A stretch of DNA of 64,000 bases from Oscheius tipulae (lineage: Eukaryota; Nematoda; Chromadorea; Rhabditida; Rhabditidae): contig JASJZH010000001.1 in assembly GCA_037178975.1 (NCBI GenBank), forward strand, positions 5,378,501 through 5,442,500, in the 5' to 3' direction. A model generated the notes under the pieces. The model had not been told where the DNA came from, did no database searches, and saw nothing but the letters and a program-made list of their open reading frames with translations. Every line of letters begins with the position of its first letter. Position 1 is the stretch's first letter. Both the position numbers and the translations under genes were made by a program. Below are positions 22,762-38,870 of this stretch, in pieces.

Positions 22762-24097
22762 CTTCTGTGTGGAGCTCCGCCTCTCCCGGGGCTGAAAGCG
22801 CCCAAGGGTGGGACAAAGAAGAACAGCCAGAAACAAGAAGACACACATTACGCGCGACCGAGAGCCGCTTCGCACCTCAGGACATCGGGCCCAAAATAAC
22901 ATCAGGGACCAGCGAGTAGATTCACTGTCAGGGGCGAGCGAGAGATCAATGCCAATCAAGATTGACTTTGGGAATTTTCCCAGGACACAGACTTTGTCAA
23001 TAGCTGATCGTTTCGAACAAGGACTTTTCCTGGCTACTGTTTGCAAAAGGTATTAGTGCACTGACTAGGAAACAGGGCCAGCTTTGTGAGGTTTTTGCAT
23101 GCTGACAGATGAGCTTTGCTATTCTTGGATCTGGTTTCTGATTGTAAACCTGGTTTCCAATAGACTTTTTGGGCTGAGAAGGCTAGGAGGATCAGAACCT
23201 CTGGAAATTCGGTAACACTCAGAAACACCAGCATACAATCTTGTTGCCCAGGAAAAGCAGGCTAATCAGCAGTCACACGAATTCTAAATACTTAAAAATA
23301 CGTGTGGAAAAAGGCTATCTGTCTATTTGGAAAAGCTAACGGAAGACATTTGATTAAATTCCCAAGTACTCTCCCCCCGCGTTTTCCCATTTCCCTTACT
23401 GCAACCTGTATCTCCGTAAGAAATTGCCGTGTCAGAAGAAAACCTTTGCCAGGCATCTGTAATGCGATGGCAAAGTCCTCGGTTCGCTACATTCCCCTTC
23501 CATTTTCCAAATTCTTTAGACCGACAGGATTTTTTTTTAAAGTTTCCACGATTCTTGTGAGAAACCTCGAGATATCATGGCTATCTTGCGTGTTGGTGAC
23601 CGGGAGGCTTTGTTTGAGCTGCTCTCCCCCCGGGGTGTCAACTTTTGCGCACATTTCGTGAGCCTCACCCGTCCCCGAGACATTCGACACTTGCGAACGC
23701 ATTCCGGGAGGGGAGAACGAACTATTTCGGAGATGCTTTCAATGCTTTCTTCTGTCTGTTAGTATTGCTTCCCGAGAAAGGATGAATTGTACCATCTGCG
23801 GCGGCAAAAACTGCTGCTACCGAATCGGAGAAAAGCGTATTTGACCGAGAATTAGCACGTTTCCCTCTGGCTTCGCGAGCTAATCCCTCTTGTCGCGGTC
23901 GAGTTTGTAGGAGAATCTAGAAAGATGGCAACTGGACACAAAAAGATTTACTTCTGTAAGAGCTATAGAGAAAACATTACAGGTTTGTAAAACGGGGATT
24001 TTTGAACAAAATCTAAGAAGTAGTTTAGCGAACATACTAGAATGAGGATCGGTTCGGGAGGGTGGGGAAAGTTTAACAAAAACGGGTTGGGAATAGT
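22762..24097. other. Intergenic between the Q/Y/P-rich gene and the lamin gene
   Basis: About 1.3 kb. It contains the upstream region of the Q/Y/P-rich gene and the 3' untranslated region of the lamin gene. Short open frames on both strands have no recognisable content. Confidence 0.4.
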
Positions 24098-26076
24098 TTA
24101 CATAACAACGCAACGATCCGAGGGATTGGTCGGGTCGTTGGACTCGGTAGCTTCCAATGTGACAGAGCTGACGATGTCTCCTTCGGGATCGGTAAGCAAG
24201 ACGGACGGATCTTCGCCGATAGGCCACTAAAACTTATTTTTGATCGAAGAGAAATTGGAATAGAACTTACGTTTTGACTCTTCATTGTCACGCTATCGGG
24301 AAGATGACCCTTGTGACCGGAGTCGTGAGAGTAGACTGTGCAAGTGGCTCCAGGAGCCAGCTTCATCCTGTTGTTGAACTTGAAGACGGCCTCCTGGTTT
24401 CCAGCACGGACGGTTAGAGCATAGCGGGCCAGGCTGAGCTCTTCTTCTCCAGAGTTGATGACACGGACCCACTTGCCATCCGGGTCAACTTCATCGATTC
24501 CTACGTCTCCGGTGGTCTCTTTGTGAATCTAAAGACAAGTCTAATATGGGATAGAAAACCAAGCTGACACGTTCACGAAGGCTGTGGATGTCAAAGTCGT
24601 CGCCGTTGAAGGAGACACGACGTCTCTTGGCTGCGCGAGAAGAGCTGCCAGTGCCGGTCGTGAAGGAGGCGTGGTGCTTGGTGACGGCACTATTGTTGGC
24701 AGAATTGCGCGTGAGATTGAGACGCTCCTCTTCGCCCTACAAGATGAGATTCTGAATCCCTTGTGTAAAAATCTACCTCAAGAAGAATTCTATAGGTGTT
24801 GATCTCCGAGTCGAGGGCAATCTTGTCATTGATGTAGACGCGGTACTCGTCCATAAGACGCTGGATCTCAGCACTTAGGTCGGCGTTAAGGCGGTCTTTC
24901 TCGGCCAGCTGTGACTCGAACTGCTCCACGAGATCCTTCTCGCGGTCCTTGAGGTTCTGAAGTTCACGACGAAGGGCATCAGCCTAAACTTGAGACTATA
25001 GCAATAAGAGCTTAAGGGACTTACCAGAGTCTCGTTGTTGCTGGATGTCTTCTCGAGCTGGCTGATTTTGGTACGGAGACTAGCGCTTTCAGCGAGAGCT
25101 CGACCGCGAGAGTCATTTGCGTCCTGCAACTTAGACTTGTACTGCTTCTCGAACTTGTCGTTGGCGTCGGCCAGTTTGTTCTTGAGTTCGATGTTGAAAG
25201 CAGAGAGCTGCTCCTGCAGCTTTGACTGGTAATCCTCGGCGACCTGTCTCTGATATGTGGTCATGTCGACTTGACGCTTGGTGCGTACTTCCTCCAGAGC
25301 CTGAACAAGAGCTGATTAGTCAGGGTTGTCGAAAAGGAATGAACCGAAGCATGCTGTCTCTTCTGGAACTCCAGATCCTCAGCGAGACGTCCAAGCTCGT
25401 TCTGGGCAGCAGTCTTCTGAAGAACTTCGTCTTCCAGCGCCTTCTGGAGGGAAGCGACTTGGTTGCGTAGGAGAATGTTCTGGGCGTTGAGATCCTTGTT
25501 GTCGCCATCGATCTTGTCCATACGAGCCTGCATAGTTCTGAACTTGGCCTGAGCCTCGTCTGCCTTGGCGATAGCAGTCAAGCGGTCGTCTTCTGACTGG
25601 AACATCGCTATGAAAGAGAATTTGCCAGTGAAATTACCTTGGCATAATCACGTTCCAACTTAGCGAGTCTGACATTGAGACGGTCGTGGTCGACGACGGC
25701 CTTGTCTCGCTCCATCGCGGCCTTAGCTTCTCTCTTCTCCAAGTCGTCGATCAGGAGGCGGAGACGCTTCTGTATAAATAACGGTTGAAAACAATAGGAA
25801 AAGAGCTCACCTTCTCTTCTTCAAACCGCTTGGCGATATCTCCGCGCTCCTTCTTCTCGACCACCTCCACGTCTCTGATCTGCACCTCCAGGCGATTATT
25901 CTCGCGCTCTAGCTGGCGCACTTTCTGAAAATCGGTCTTCAGGCAAAAGGGAAAAAAAGACTGACCTCGATATATTCAGCCAAACGGCCATTGAGTCCGA
26001 AGAGATGCTCCTTATCCTCCAGCATCGAGGTGTCAAAGTTGGACGAGACCGAGATTCTTGTTGATCTTTTTGACAT
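24098..26076 (-). CDS. lmn-1: Nuclear lamin
   Basis: B-type lamin, the intermediate filament protein of the nuclear envelope. The head is short (MSKRSTRISVSSNFDTS) and runs into coil 1A, EHLFGLNGRLAEYIE. Coiled-coil exons follow down to the conserved end of coil 2, which includes YRVYINDKIALDSEINTYRI. After the rod come a nuclear localisation signal (AAKRRRVSFNGDDFD) and the Ig-like lamin tail (GKWVRVINSGEEE, later NNRMKLAPGATCTVYSHDSG). It ends CVVM, a CaaX box expected to be farnesylated, which marks a true lamin rather than a cytoplasmic filament protein. The start at 26076 lies 4 nt after a GTTCAG acceptor. Stop TAA at 24098-24100. Introns are short throughout. Confidence 0.93.
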
Positions 26077-27856
26077 TTTTCTGAACATAAACACGATAAT
26101 AGAGGTTTAAAGATAAGAAAACAGAAGAGCAAGAAACGAATGACTGCAACATGGATAGAACAAACAAATGTTTTCGGAATTGCGCGGGCTTTTGTCAACT
26201 ACATCGTAAACAGCGCGCCCCAAAAAAAACCGATGGGGTTCGACAACAAAACGGATTTTGATTGATTGTTCATGGAATTTTGGTAGAGGGAATAAAGAAA
26301 GCAGAACTCGCAGAATTGTAAACCGCGTCTTAACAACGTTTCCGACGAAGAGTGCCTGGCAACGAGCTCGGGAGTCAATACCTCGGATTGCGCTCCTAAC
26401 TCACAATACACTTTGTACGAAGTTGAGAGTGTAGGAGATAGGAAGGAAGACCAAATTTCAGCGTCGGGGGGCTGCCAGATGGCCCATGCAGCTGCGGGCA
26501 CAAAAGAGGAGAGCCGATCCGTCACTTTACAGCTGCGGACGAGGAGGGCATGTTGTGGAGGTTTACTCGCAACTACTCTCTCAATAGAGACTAGCAAATT
26601 GCCGCAAACTTTCAAGGGCAAACACAAGGACAGGTGTAAGGTTCGAGACATGACGGAGGGGACAATGATTGAACGTGTGACCAGGAATCGCTGAAATAAT
26701 GGGCTAATCCTAAACATACTCATCTAAAGCAAAGTTCAAGAAAGCTGTAAAAAAGAATCGATGTAAAGACAGCGTCTAGAAGGAGTTTCGTGGCGCCAAA
26801 CATTCAAAAGCCACTTTTGGCGCGCAAGGTAAATAAAAGCAAAAGGGCACAATTGCAGTGAGCTCTCATTCGCATAGCTGAAGATCATTGAATAGGATTG
26901 GAAACCAAGACTCATACAGGAGACAAACTATGCCATAATTCAAAGCTGAGGAGGTTTCAAGGCTATCCGCGCAGCGTAGCGGGTGGTAAGGTGTCAAAAG
27001 CCTGTGCAGGTCGTTCGAAGAAGGCGGCAGTATCAAAAGAGGCAACTAGCCGACCGGAAAACAGGCGCCAGGCAATGCAACACGTTATCAAAAGGAGATA
27101 AACAGAGGAATGATCGGCAAAATATAAATTGAACAAAAGATTCTCAGACAGCGATTCCGCACGAAATTGATCGAAAGTGGCAGACATTTGAAAGGAGCAT
27201 GAACATGACGCATTGGCGCCGCAACATAGAAAAGAGCGAGGGCGCTCATTGAGAATTCGTGTAAACACGTGTTTTTTTTTTACATATTGAACGCGAACCA
27301 AATAGCTACAAGGGCGGAGCAGCCTATGCCCGGGCCTGCGCACTTTTTTCCCAACACCAAACAAATCGATACGGTCAGCAGAGGGCGATGTAAACAAAGT
27401 AAACAAAAAATGAAACTCCTAATGGAAAAGAGGAAACAACATTGTGGAGTTCTCCTCGGGTTTTCGGCTGTTTCTACATATTTGTGGTATGGAAAAGCGC
27501 TGCACATGTTTTTGTAGCAAGAAATCGATTTCAATGAAAAAATAGTGTTAATTATATTTGAGAAAAATTTGAAAAGAACGGTTGAGAGTCGCGTATATGG
27601 TTAAAAAAACTAACAAAAATGGAAATATAGATCTCGCCAAACTGACATTTAAAGATCGAGTTCTCTACCGTTCGTTCTGCATCTAAAACGTAACTACTAG
27701 CAGACTTTACCGGAAGCAAACAAGAAACTCCAAAAAATAACGAAAACACTCTGTACGCCGATAAAAAGAAAAGTTGCTAAATTTGAATTCCCGTCCTTCC
27801 AGGTGCCCCGTCGCGTAAGCATTTCGGGACACTGTAGACATTTTTTTTTGAACAAG

Positions 27857-28090
27857 CCATAACACGGCGTGTTATGCGCGTCGCCACTTTTTCAAACTGG
27901 GCGCAAATGCCGTTCGTTTTCTTAAGTACAGTATCCTACACAAATCGTGGTTTAAACCGATTTTGGCGCAGAATACTGTATACCCTACATTAATCTAAAA
28001 AGAGGCTATAGAACTAATTTTGAATTACCGTCCTCGAAATAGGAAATTGGCGACGCCTTTTGCATGGGCGTAACATGCCGTGATAAATGT
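27857..28090. repeat. Fold-back (imperfect inverted repeat) element
   Basis: The centre is the palindrome GGTTTAAACC near 27951-27960. Going outward, the two sides remain similar: GATTT and then TACAGTAT on the left against ATACTGTA on the right. Farther out, GCGTCGCCAC (about 27880) faces GGCGACGC (about 28050), and CATAACACGGCGTGTTATG (27858-27876, itself a 9-bp perfect palindrome) faces GCGTAACATGCCGTGATAA (about 28070-28088). The arms are about 100-130 nt each. This fits a small fold-back or MITE-like element; no transposase is nearby and no target duplication was identified. Confidence 0.55.
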
Positions 28091-28507
28091 GTACAAACTT
28101 CCGAATACTTTTCATGGTACAAGAAGCCTGAAAATAACTAATTTGTAGTTTTTTTAATCACAAAACACTTTGAAGGGATCCTGGAGCACAGGGGGAACGA
28201 TGCAAAGAAAAAATACATACATAAAGAGCCTAAAATAGCATCTAATGATTGCGAGAAAGAGAAGGGATCAAAGAACCAGCAATATGTTTAGAAGCATGCT
28301 CGCTCTAATCAATTCGCCGGTCGTTGGCCTCTCTCCAAGAGGTGCTAATAATCTGGAGGGACGGATAAGTATCTCATTGCAGAGGATGTAATAAATAGTG
28401 GAGGAATGGAGAGGAAAGGGAGCGTGCCAAAGCGGGCGCAAATCAATCGGATCAAGAGGGCGCAGAGGACCAACACGGTGCAGCAAACAACCACAATCGA
28501 ATTTTGT

Positions 28508-28530
28508 AAGAGAGAGAGAGAGAGAGAGAA
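28508..28530. repeat. GA dinucleotide microsatellite
   Basis: About eleven GA repeats in a non-coding interval. Confidence 0.9.
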
Positions 28531-30206
28531 TTACACCGGCAGTGAGTCAGTCTAATGGATGAGCAGTTCCTCCCACACGATGTTTGTCTCTGACTCTATT
28601 GTCTATTTGATTTTCTTTGCCTTCTCGCACAAAATTTCTATAAAACAGTGGTCGCACATCTGTTTTTAACAAAGAGATTTTGTTCTACTCCACAGCTTTG
28701 TTGAACCTGTGTATCTGAAAAATGTCCTGTTGATTAAAAAAAAGTTGAGAGCTCTCCCAGTTATCACAGTACTGTTCAGAAGGATTGTTGATCTCTTAGT
28801 ACTCGACGACCGGAAGCACTCGTCTTGTCTCTCTCCCTCGGCCAAAAATACCTCCAGTCAGTCTCCCCCACGTCTCCTAATCCGTTGCCAGGCAACGAGG
28901 GAAGAGTCTTCTCATTTCCCCTTGTTTCACACCGATCTTCTCACTCTTCCTCCTTCGTCTTACTCCCGGGAGTCATCTGTTGTTTTTCGAATCTCTCCGC
29001 CTTCCGGGTACATCCGAACCTTTTTACGAGGGTGGCGTTTTGCTGCTTCATTTGGCGCCTAAGTCCGTTGAATAGCCGAGTGATTCTCTTCTCTCTCTCT
29101 CTCTCATTGAAAGTAAGCGAGAGTCATCTCTAGGCTCGCGTGTAAATACCGTCGTCCTGTTTGTCCTCTCGTTCTCTTTCTCGAAGGGCCGTTCCTCTGG
29201 TTCCTCGACATCCCTTCCGGAACTTTTCCGTTGTCAGTGTCTGAACCCGAACCCTCTTAGATTGACAAGTTATTCTGCTCTCGGAGGTTCCAATTGCACA
29301 CTCGCACTCACATATACATCCTCTCTCCCTCTTTCTCTTTGTGAGAATCTCTCGAGAGTCTACCTATTACACTTTAATGGACCGCTCTCCAAGACCTTCT
29401 CGTTTACCAGTATTTTCAGACATGTGTTCTGTTACATGGACCAATGATACTTTTTCTCTGCATTTTCGGGCAGATACCATGGTTTGAACATGAGTGATGT
29501 TCTACCATGTCGACCAAATACTACAAGTTTGCAGAATAGTACCAAAAATCTAAAAAATGCAATCTTGCCCGTGAAAAGGTCGCGACGATCATCACGAAGA
29601 CGCGCTAATTTCTCGCATGACGCGGTAACGGCTAGAGAGACAAATTACACCAGTCAAGGTAGTCTCTGGCAGTGATTACATTGCCGGAAGAGACACCCTC
29701 CTTCAAAAACTTGTGAGAACATGAGTTTTGTTGGTTCCATTGAACCAAAAAAACTTGACAACAGTTGTCTTTCTGTTTTTCCGTACAATCTGCGCTGTAG
29801 GGCTGTTGGCGGGAGTGGTCGACCTTCGACAACCAGTATTGCCATCACGGGACACAACATCTCTCTAATTCAGTACAATTCCCTCGGTGAGTCATTGTTT
29901 TTTTTTCGTCTGTCTCTCGTTCTCCGAAATTTAAATAGGACCAGTTTCCCCTAGACGGCTATTATAGAAGAGGCGAGAGAAAGTCTGCTCCAGAAGACGA
30001 GACAGCCAAAAAAAGTTATTACCTTTTAAGTGAATTCAGGTTTGCCAGACCTTTTTTTCCCGCCGTCGTCAACGAATTTGCTGAAAACCGTTCGAGCACG
30101 TGGACACTCACGTATAATTGAATCACTATAACCCGGTTCCATTGTTATTTGTTATAACTAGTTGAGTTAACTAGAGTATCCGACTGGAAAACTGCATAAA
30201 TTTTGC

Positions 30207-30289
30207 TTCCGATGGCGCAGTCATTAAGAGCGCCGACTGCGGTCCAGACGACCGAGGTTCGAGTCCCACGGACGAGTTTGACTTTTTTT
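30207..30289 (+). ncRNA. tRNA-like Pol III unit (tRNA relic or SINE)
   Basis: An A-box-like TGGCGCAGTCATTAAGAGC (from 30213) with a good D-arm (GCGC...GCGC) is followed 40 nt later by a perfect B box, GGTTCGAGTCC (30256-30266). A T7 run (30283-30289) could terminate Pol III. The acceptor and T stems do not pair well and no normal anticodon arm forms, so this is not an ordinary tRNA. Three similar sequences lie at 58.0, 59.6 and 61.7 kb. Confidence 0.5.
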
Positions 30290-31477
30290 GCTTCTTGTAA
30301 AACATTTCGAGTCGAACCGAGTCTCAAATTACACATCCTCTCCCCTCTCGACTCATTTCCTTTCGAAAATGATGTGTTGGAAGAGATTACCCGTTCGCCT
30401 CTCCCTCTCTAATCGGCTGTCATTATGCATTCCTCTCTCTTACACACATAACCCTCAATCCTCAGCCTGTTCTGAATGTGTGCTCAATGCGTCAGATCAC
30501 TTTCTGTCCACCAATTTCCCACGCGCCCAAGCACGATTCCAATTCACGTTCTCCTGCTAATTAATTGACGGCTTCTCCGTAAACACACAGGCATGGATGA
30601 CCGGCTGCTCTCGATTTTTGTTTGTTTAGATGAGTCTATGCCAGTCGCTTTGCCATAGGAAAAAAGGACCCGCCTGCTCACGTAATTCGAATTATGATGA
30701 AGTTTTCTCCTTATGCAATCGAGAGTCATTCCAAAACCTATTTCTCCCCCACTCCGAATTCTCAGCAAACAGACGTGCACTGGCTGTCAAAAAACTGGGG
30801 AGGGGGGCTCACATGATTCACTTGACGTACCACAATTTGCAGGAGAGGAGACCATTGGTCGAGGTCACTTTCTCTCTTTTTACTTTTGACTGTGTGCTTT
30901 TGCTCGTTCTCGTAAACTAGTCGAGCCACTCAAGCCACCAAATGCAAGCTTGTGTTTTCCAGTTTTGTGATGTTTTGAAAAGTTGTAGTGCAGATCAAGA
31001 TCTATAATAGTTCAGAACATTGCAAAATGCAATTCTTAATGAATTTTGCCTGAATATGCCTGAAAAAGAGGGTGAGAAATGATGGGCCGCATGGCGCCAA
31101 TACCCAGCATTAAGAAAAGTCTTTGTGATGCGTGAAAGAGCTCCTTCGCAGTGCTGCTCGCCTAATGAAATCGCAAAGTCTCGCTCACGTAGCGTCCACA
31201 AATCGAGTTGTTCTGCTTCACTGTCACATGGGCCACACCAGCTGTCTTCATCCGGAAAACATTTGTCTCTCCCGTGTTGCTTCCCTCCTCCTCGTCTTCC
31301 CAGAGAGTAATTGTCGTCAATTGGCGCTCTTCCCTCACTCTCTCTTCCTTTGATCATCGATCCGAGAGCAGGCTGAACTCTCTCCCAGGAGCACCTGACT
31401 CCCAGTTTGAGCTCCGAACTTTCAGTCGCTCACTTTCCTTCTTCTTGTCTCATACCCTCATCCCCATCTTTCAGACC

Positions 31478-32616
31478 ATGAATCGGGTAGGCGTCTTCGG
31501 TCAAATCTCCGAAATAAACGACCATCTCTTCTTGAGTGGAGCAGGAGTTCTGAAGCCGGAGAAAATCCGTCAAAAGCGGATTACTCTCATCGTCAATGCG
31601 ACCACAGAAGAGCCTGCAACTTATCTGGACGGTGAGTCAAAGGGTACCATTGGAATGTCGATCTCGGGGGTGGGGAAGAATGTGTAACAAAAAGAGGGTC
31701 TCGACCGGGAATCAGAGGACAGACTTATGACTCTCTTAAAGTAAGAGATCGGTTCCATTCACAGCTGTCCTCGGACTGGCGTTGGAACACGAATGAGGGA
31801 GGTAGATAGTTACCGCTGACTGTTTCTGAGAGTGATAAATAAAAGGAACTGAACTAGACACTGCTTGACTATCCGGACAAAGAGAGAGTTTGAGGAGGTG
31901 TTTCCTGACACAACTAGACGAAAAGCATCGGAAGGGAAGTTGGCGATAATACTTGACATATGAATATTGAGTCGTGAAACACCAGCAAACGCTAGAGTTC
32001 TCTGTTGTCTTCCCGTTTGAATGCGTAAGAGAGACAGTATCATCCTAGGTGATAGGTTAACCATCTGACTCACAGTTAACTACCTCACTCATGACAGAGT
32101 TTGTTGATGACCCGTTTTCAGGAGTGGACAGTCTGAAGATCCGTGTGGACGACCATCCTTATGCTCGCCTGCACGAACACTTCGACCAGGTCGCCGACCG
32201 AATCAAGGCCCAGAAGGACAGAGGAGGCAAGACTCTTGTGCACTGCATGGCCGGCGTCTCCCGCTCAGCCAGCCTTGTCATTGTCTACCTGATGAAGCAC
32301 TGTGGAATGAGTCTGCGTCAGGCGTACCATTACGTCAAGTCAGCCCGTCCCATTATTCGTCCCAATGTCGGCTTTTGGGCGAAGATGGTCGAGTACGAGA
32401 AGAGACTCAGAGGTGAGTATACGGAAGTTCTTTTTTTAAAAAATATCTGCTTCAGGAACTGTCACAGTTACTATGATCATGACGCCACAGTGTGATCTCC
32501 CTATCCCGGACTTGTACTGCGAAGAGCTACGACGAATGGCTGCTGCCACGACTGTTCAACGCACTCTGCCGCCCACGATATCTAGTACAAAGAGGCGTGG
32601 GTACTCGGCTGTGTAA
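31478..32616 (+). CDS. Atypical dual-specificity phosphatase (DUSP14/18/21 group)
   Basis: Small cysteine-based protein phosphatase. Exons 31478-31631, 32122-32412 and 32456-32616; all phases agree. Exon 1 gives FGQISEINDHLFLSGAG and ITLIVNATTEE. Exon 2 contains the catalytic loop TLVHCMAGVSRSASLVIVYL (Cys and Arg of HCxxGxxR present) and the general-acid region with IRVDDHPYARL, then SARPIIRPNVGFWAKMVEYE, typical of this subgroup. The C-terminus is short and ends RRGYSAV. A CTTTCAG acceptor lies 3 nt before the ATG. Intron 1 is long (490 nt). The stop codon overlaps a good donor (CTGT|GTAAGT), so a longer splice form is possible. Confidence 0.85.
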
Positions 32617-32804
32617 GTTGTAATTTTATGTCTGGGAAAAGGACCTTTGAACCTATCTATTCAAGGGACCTTGAGCATAGTTGTAGCTCATATCAAGCTC
32701 TACAACTTTACAAAACAGCTAGAAAGTGGTTTCCTGAACATGTACAGAGTATACTAGTTTATTGATTGTGAAATATCCGTGTCACACGTAGCATCTAAAA
32801 TCGG

Positions 32805-33032
32805 ATGTCTCTTCTTCATGATCCAAAGGCATTTCAAACAATCTTGTTCAGAACACTGCGTCCCTCAACTACTCCTGTCTCGACTCTCCGTCGCAGCACC
32901 TCACCCACTCCTCGTCTTGCCGTCACCAGTTCATATTCGCTCTTCAGTCCGGCCCCGTCGCGCAAGCCGCGAGACAGCCTCTTCAGTATCTACTCGACTC
33001 CCCCACGTCACACCTTCTTTTCGGCCTTCTAA
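32805..33032 (+). CDS. Possible small Ser/Thr/Pro/Arg-rich protein
   Basis: 75 codons starting MSLLHDPKAFQTILF and continuing with LRPSTTPVSTLRRSTS and similar. The composition looks coding and the other frames are less natural, but there is no domain. It could be a small gene, or an alternative 3' exon of the phosphatase just upstream, though no splice phase I tried joins them in this frame. Confidence 0.25.
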   Translation: MSLLHDPKAFQTILFRTLRPSTTPVSTLRRSTSPTPRLAVTSSYSLFSPAPSRKPRDSLFSIYSTPPRHTFFSAF

Positions 33033-33247
33033 CGGGTTCCCTGACCAATGGACTTCCTCCTTTGACCACCTGTACATAGCCTGATTCATGATTGTCAAAC
33101 AGAAATAGAGTTTTTGAGAAAGAGAATTCATCCGGGAAACACAATTTGAGAGAGACAATGAAATTGTAATGAGTATCAACGTCAAACAACAGGGGAAAAG
33201 ATACGTAAAGTATACACAGTAAAACGTTGAAAGTAGAGAGAAAGAGT

Positions 33248-36958
<3,711 letters not shown>

Positions 36959-37160
36959 CTGCAACACTGGATTAGAGGCACAATCACCATGATTACGGTA
37001 TATCGAGGATGAAGACCTCAACAGGTAAAATGAGGAAATAAATAGAAAACTGTCTTGAGATTTTACAGGACCGGTATAAGTAAAAAGGCAAGTTAGAGGG
37101 ACGCTAATCAGACTAGGTCAGTACTATATACAGAATTGCAGATTAAGTGTGATATGTACA

Positions 37161-38464
37161 CTATGATTTCCAGTAGCTATCTACAACAGATAGTACTATT
37201 TCGTTGAAGGCTAGGGTCGCGTCAGCATAAACATGATGGCCAGCTCCGCGGATAACCTGAATGAGTGATTTTGAACTTGACGGAAAAGCTGAACATACTT
37301 GAACATCGACATGGCCTTTTCTCTCGGATTGAATGTCAAAAGCGGGTCCAGGGTCGATCCAGCTTTTACTGCCGTAGATGAACGTAACTGGGACACTCTC
37401 ATCGATGCCATTGAATCGTTTGACCATCGGACGCTTGGCCCAGCCGTAGGGAAGGGTCATATTCTTGAAGGCAGACTCGCCGGTCGGTGTTCGGGCATTG
37501 CAATTATAGATATAGTCATAAATGTCATCAGAGTTGTCACTACAGTAGCGCAGCTTCAAATCCGGACGAAGTTTCTTCACTAGCATTGGACCTGGTAGGC
37601 CAAAGTATGTTGGACAGAACAAAAATACCATATGGACCAGCGGCTCGGAGTGTAGCCAAGGGATTGAAATAGCTGAGTATCCCACCTACGTAAATGGTCC
37701 ACGGCGTTGGAGTTACCTGAATAACGTCACTAGATTTGCTGAGCGGAAAGAGTACTTGTTTCTCGGACGGCAGAACCTTTTCGGGGAATCCCCACGGATC
37801 AACGAGAATGAGATGTTTGACTCGATTGGGATGTGAGAGCGTGTAAGAAGAGGCAAGGTAGGCGCCGAAGGAATGAGCCACGAGATACATCTTCTCGATA
37901 CCCATGCCCTTCCGCCAGTCTTCTATGGCCTGTACCATTTCCAGTTCGGCCAGGGTCGGATCTTCTGAGAAAGGAGGGCGGTCGGATCGGGCAAAGCCTT
38001 TAAAATTCAGAGGAGCATGACAAAAAACCAGTTCAAACCAACCTAGTAGGTCAAATGCGTGGACAGTGTGATGACGGGCTAGAGCTCCAATGTTCCTGCA
38101 CCAGACAGCAACACCTGCACCGAATCCATGCATCAACACGATCGGCTCCTCGGCCTTCTTCGTCCCCGCTTCGACCGTCACCGTGTAGATGTCGCTATAG
38201 TGGAAACGAATCTGAAATAACAGAATTCCACATACTCGAACAAAATCGCACGGGGATGAATCGTCCTACGACAGTGGCTCCAAAGCTGGCGAATAGGCGC
38301 GCTTCTGCCTCGGCTAGACGGGTCAGAGACGACTTTCCCCATTGGAACCAGCTCCTAAACGAAATATTTCAAAATTCAAACAAATTGATCAAAACTTACG
38401 TCTTTTCTTGTTCATTCCGTTCGTAAGTGGTGACTCGCAGACCGGCATTTCCTTGCTGCTGCAT
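37161..38464 (-). CDS. Alpha/beta hydrolase of the ABHD4/ABHD5 (CGI-58) group
   Basis: Lipid-metabolism hydrolase; ABHD5 coactivates lipid-droplet triglyceride lipase, ABHD4 is an N-acyl phospholipase. Features: the oxyanion block [29 protein letters not shown], the nucleophile elbow [24 protein letters not shown], the strongly diagnostic [19 protein letters not shown], and the terminal [18 protein letters not shown] with the HxxxxD-like motif. The nucleophile is Ser (AHSFG), whereas vertebrate ABHD5 has Asn, so this copy may be catalytically active. The start at 38464 (MQQQGNAG) is the frame that splices in phase to SWFQWGKSS in exon 2. The gene is divergent from mrpl-43 with about 400 bp between them. 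Confidence 0.88.
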
Positions 38465-38870
38465 CCACAGACACCTTCTGCGGCCGATATCACGCGACTA
38501 TCCACCTAAAATCGATAAGATCCGTTTCGAAACGAAGCTGAGAAAGAAGGAGGATGTACGTAGTACTTTTTATGGAAACATCGTTGATAAAACGTGTTTT
38601 GGAGAATCTTTGGGTTATTTTTGTTTCAGAAACGTTTCTAAATAGTTTACGTCCAAAACTGAAAGAAAAATAAGAAGAAATTGGGCGGAAATGAGGAAAA
38701 GTTCGTGAAGAATCACAAACAAAGTTGAATGTTTTTGGCGCGAAAATACGCAACGCGACCGCTCGCTTCAAACGGAAACCAGTGACATTTTCGCTCTTTC
38801 GCTATTTTCTATGATTTTTTTTTCTTCTTCTCCGCCATAAAAACGAGCCCAGCTAATAATTACCTTCAGA

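Larger units (their letters stand above)
26077..31477. other. 5.4-kb non-coding interval
   Basis: Between the lamin start and the phosphatase start, which point away from each other. No frame looks coding. It holds a fold-back repeat, a GA microsatellite and a tRNA-like Pol III unit (listed separately), plus pyrimidine-rich tracts such as CT runs near 29090-29105. Upstream elements of both genes are expected here. It is the largest gap in an otherwise dense window. Confidence 0.5.
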
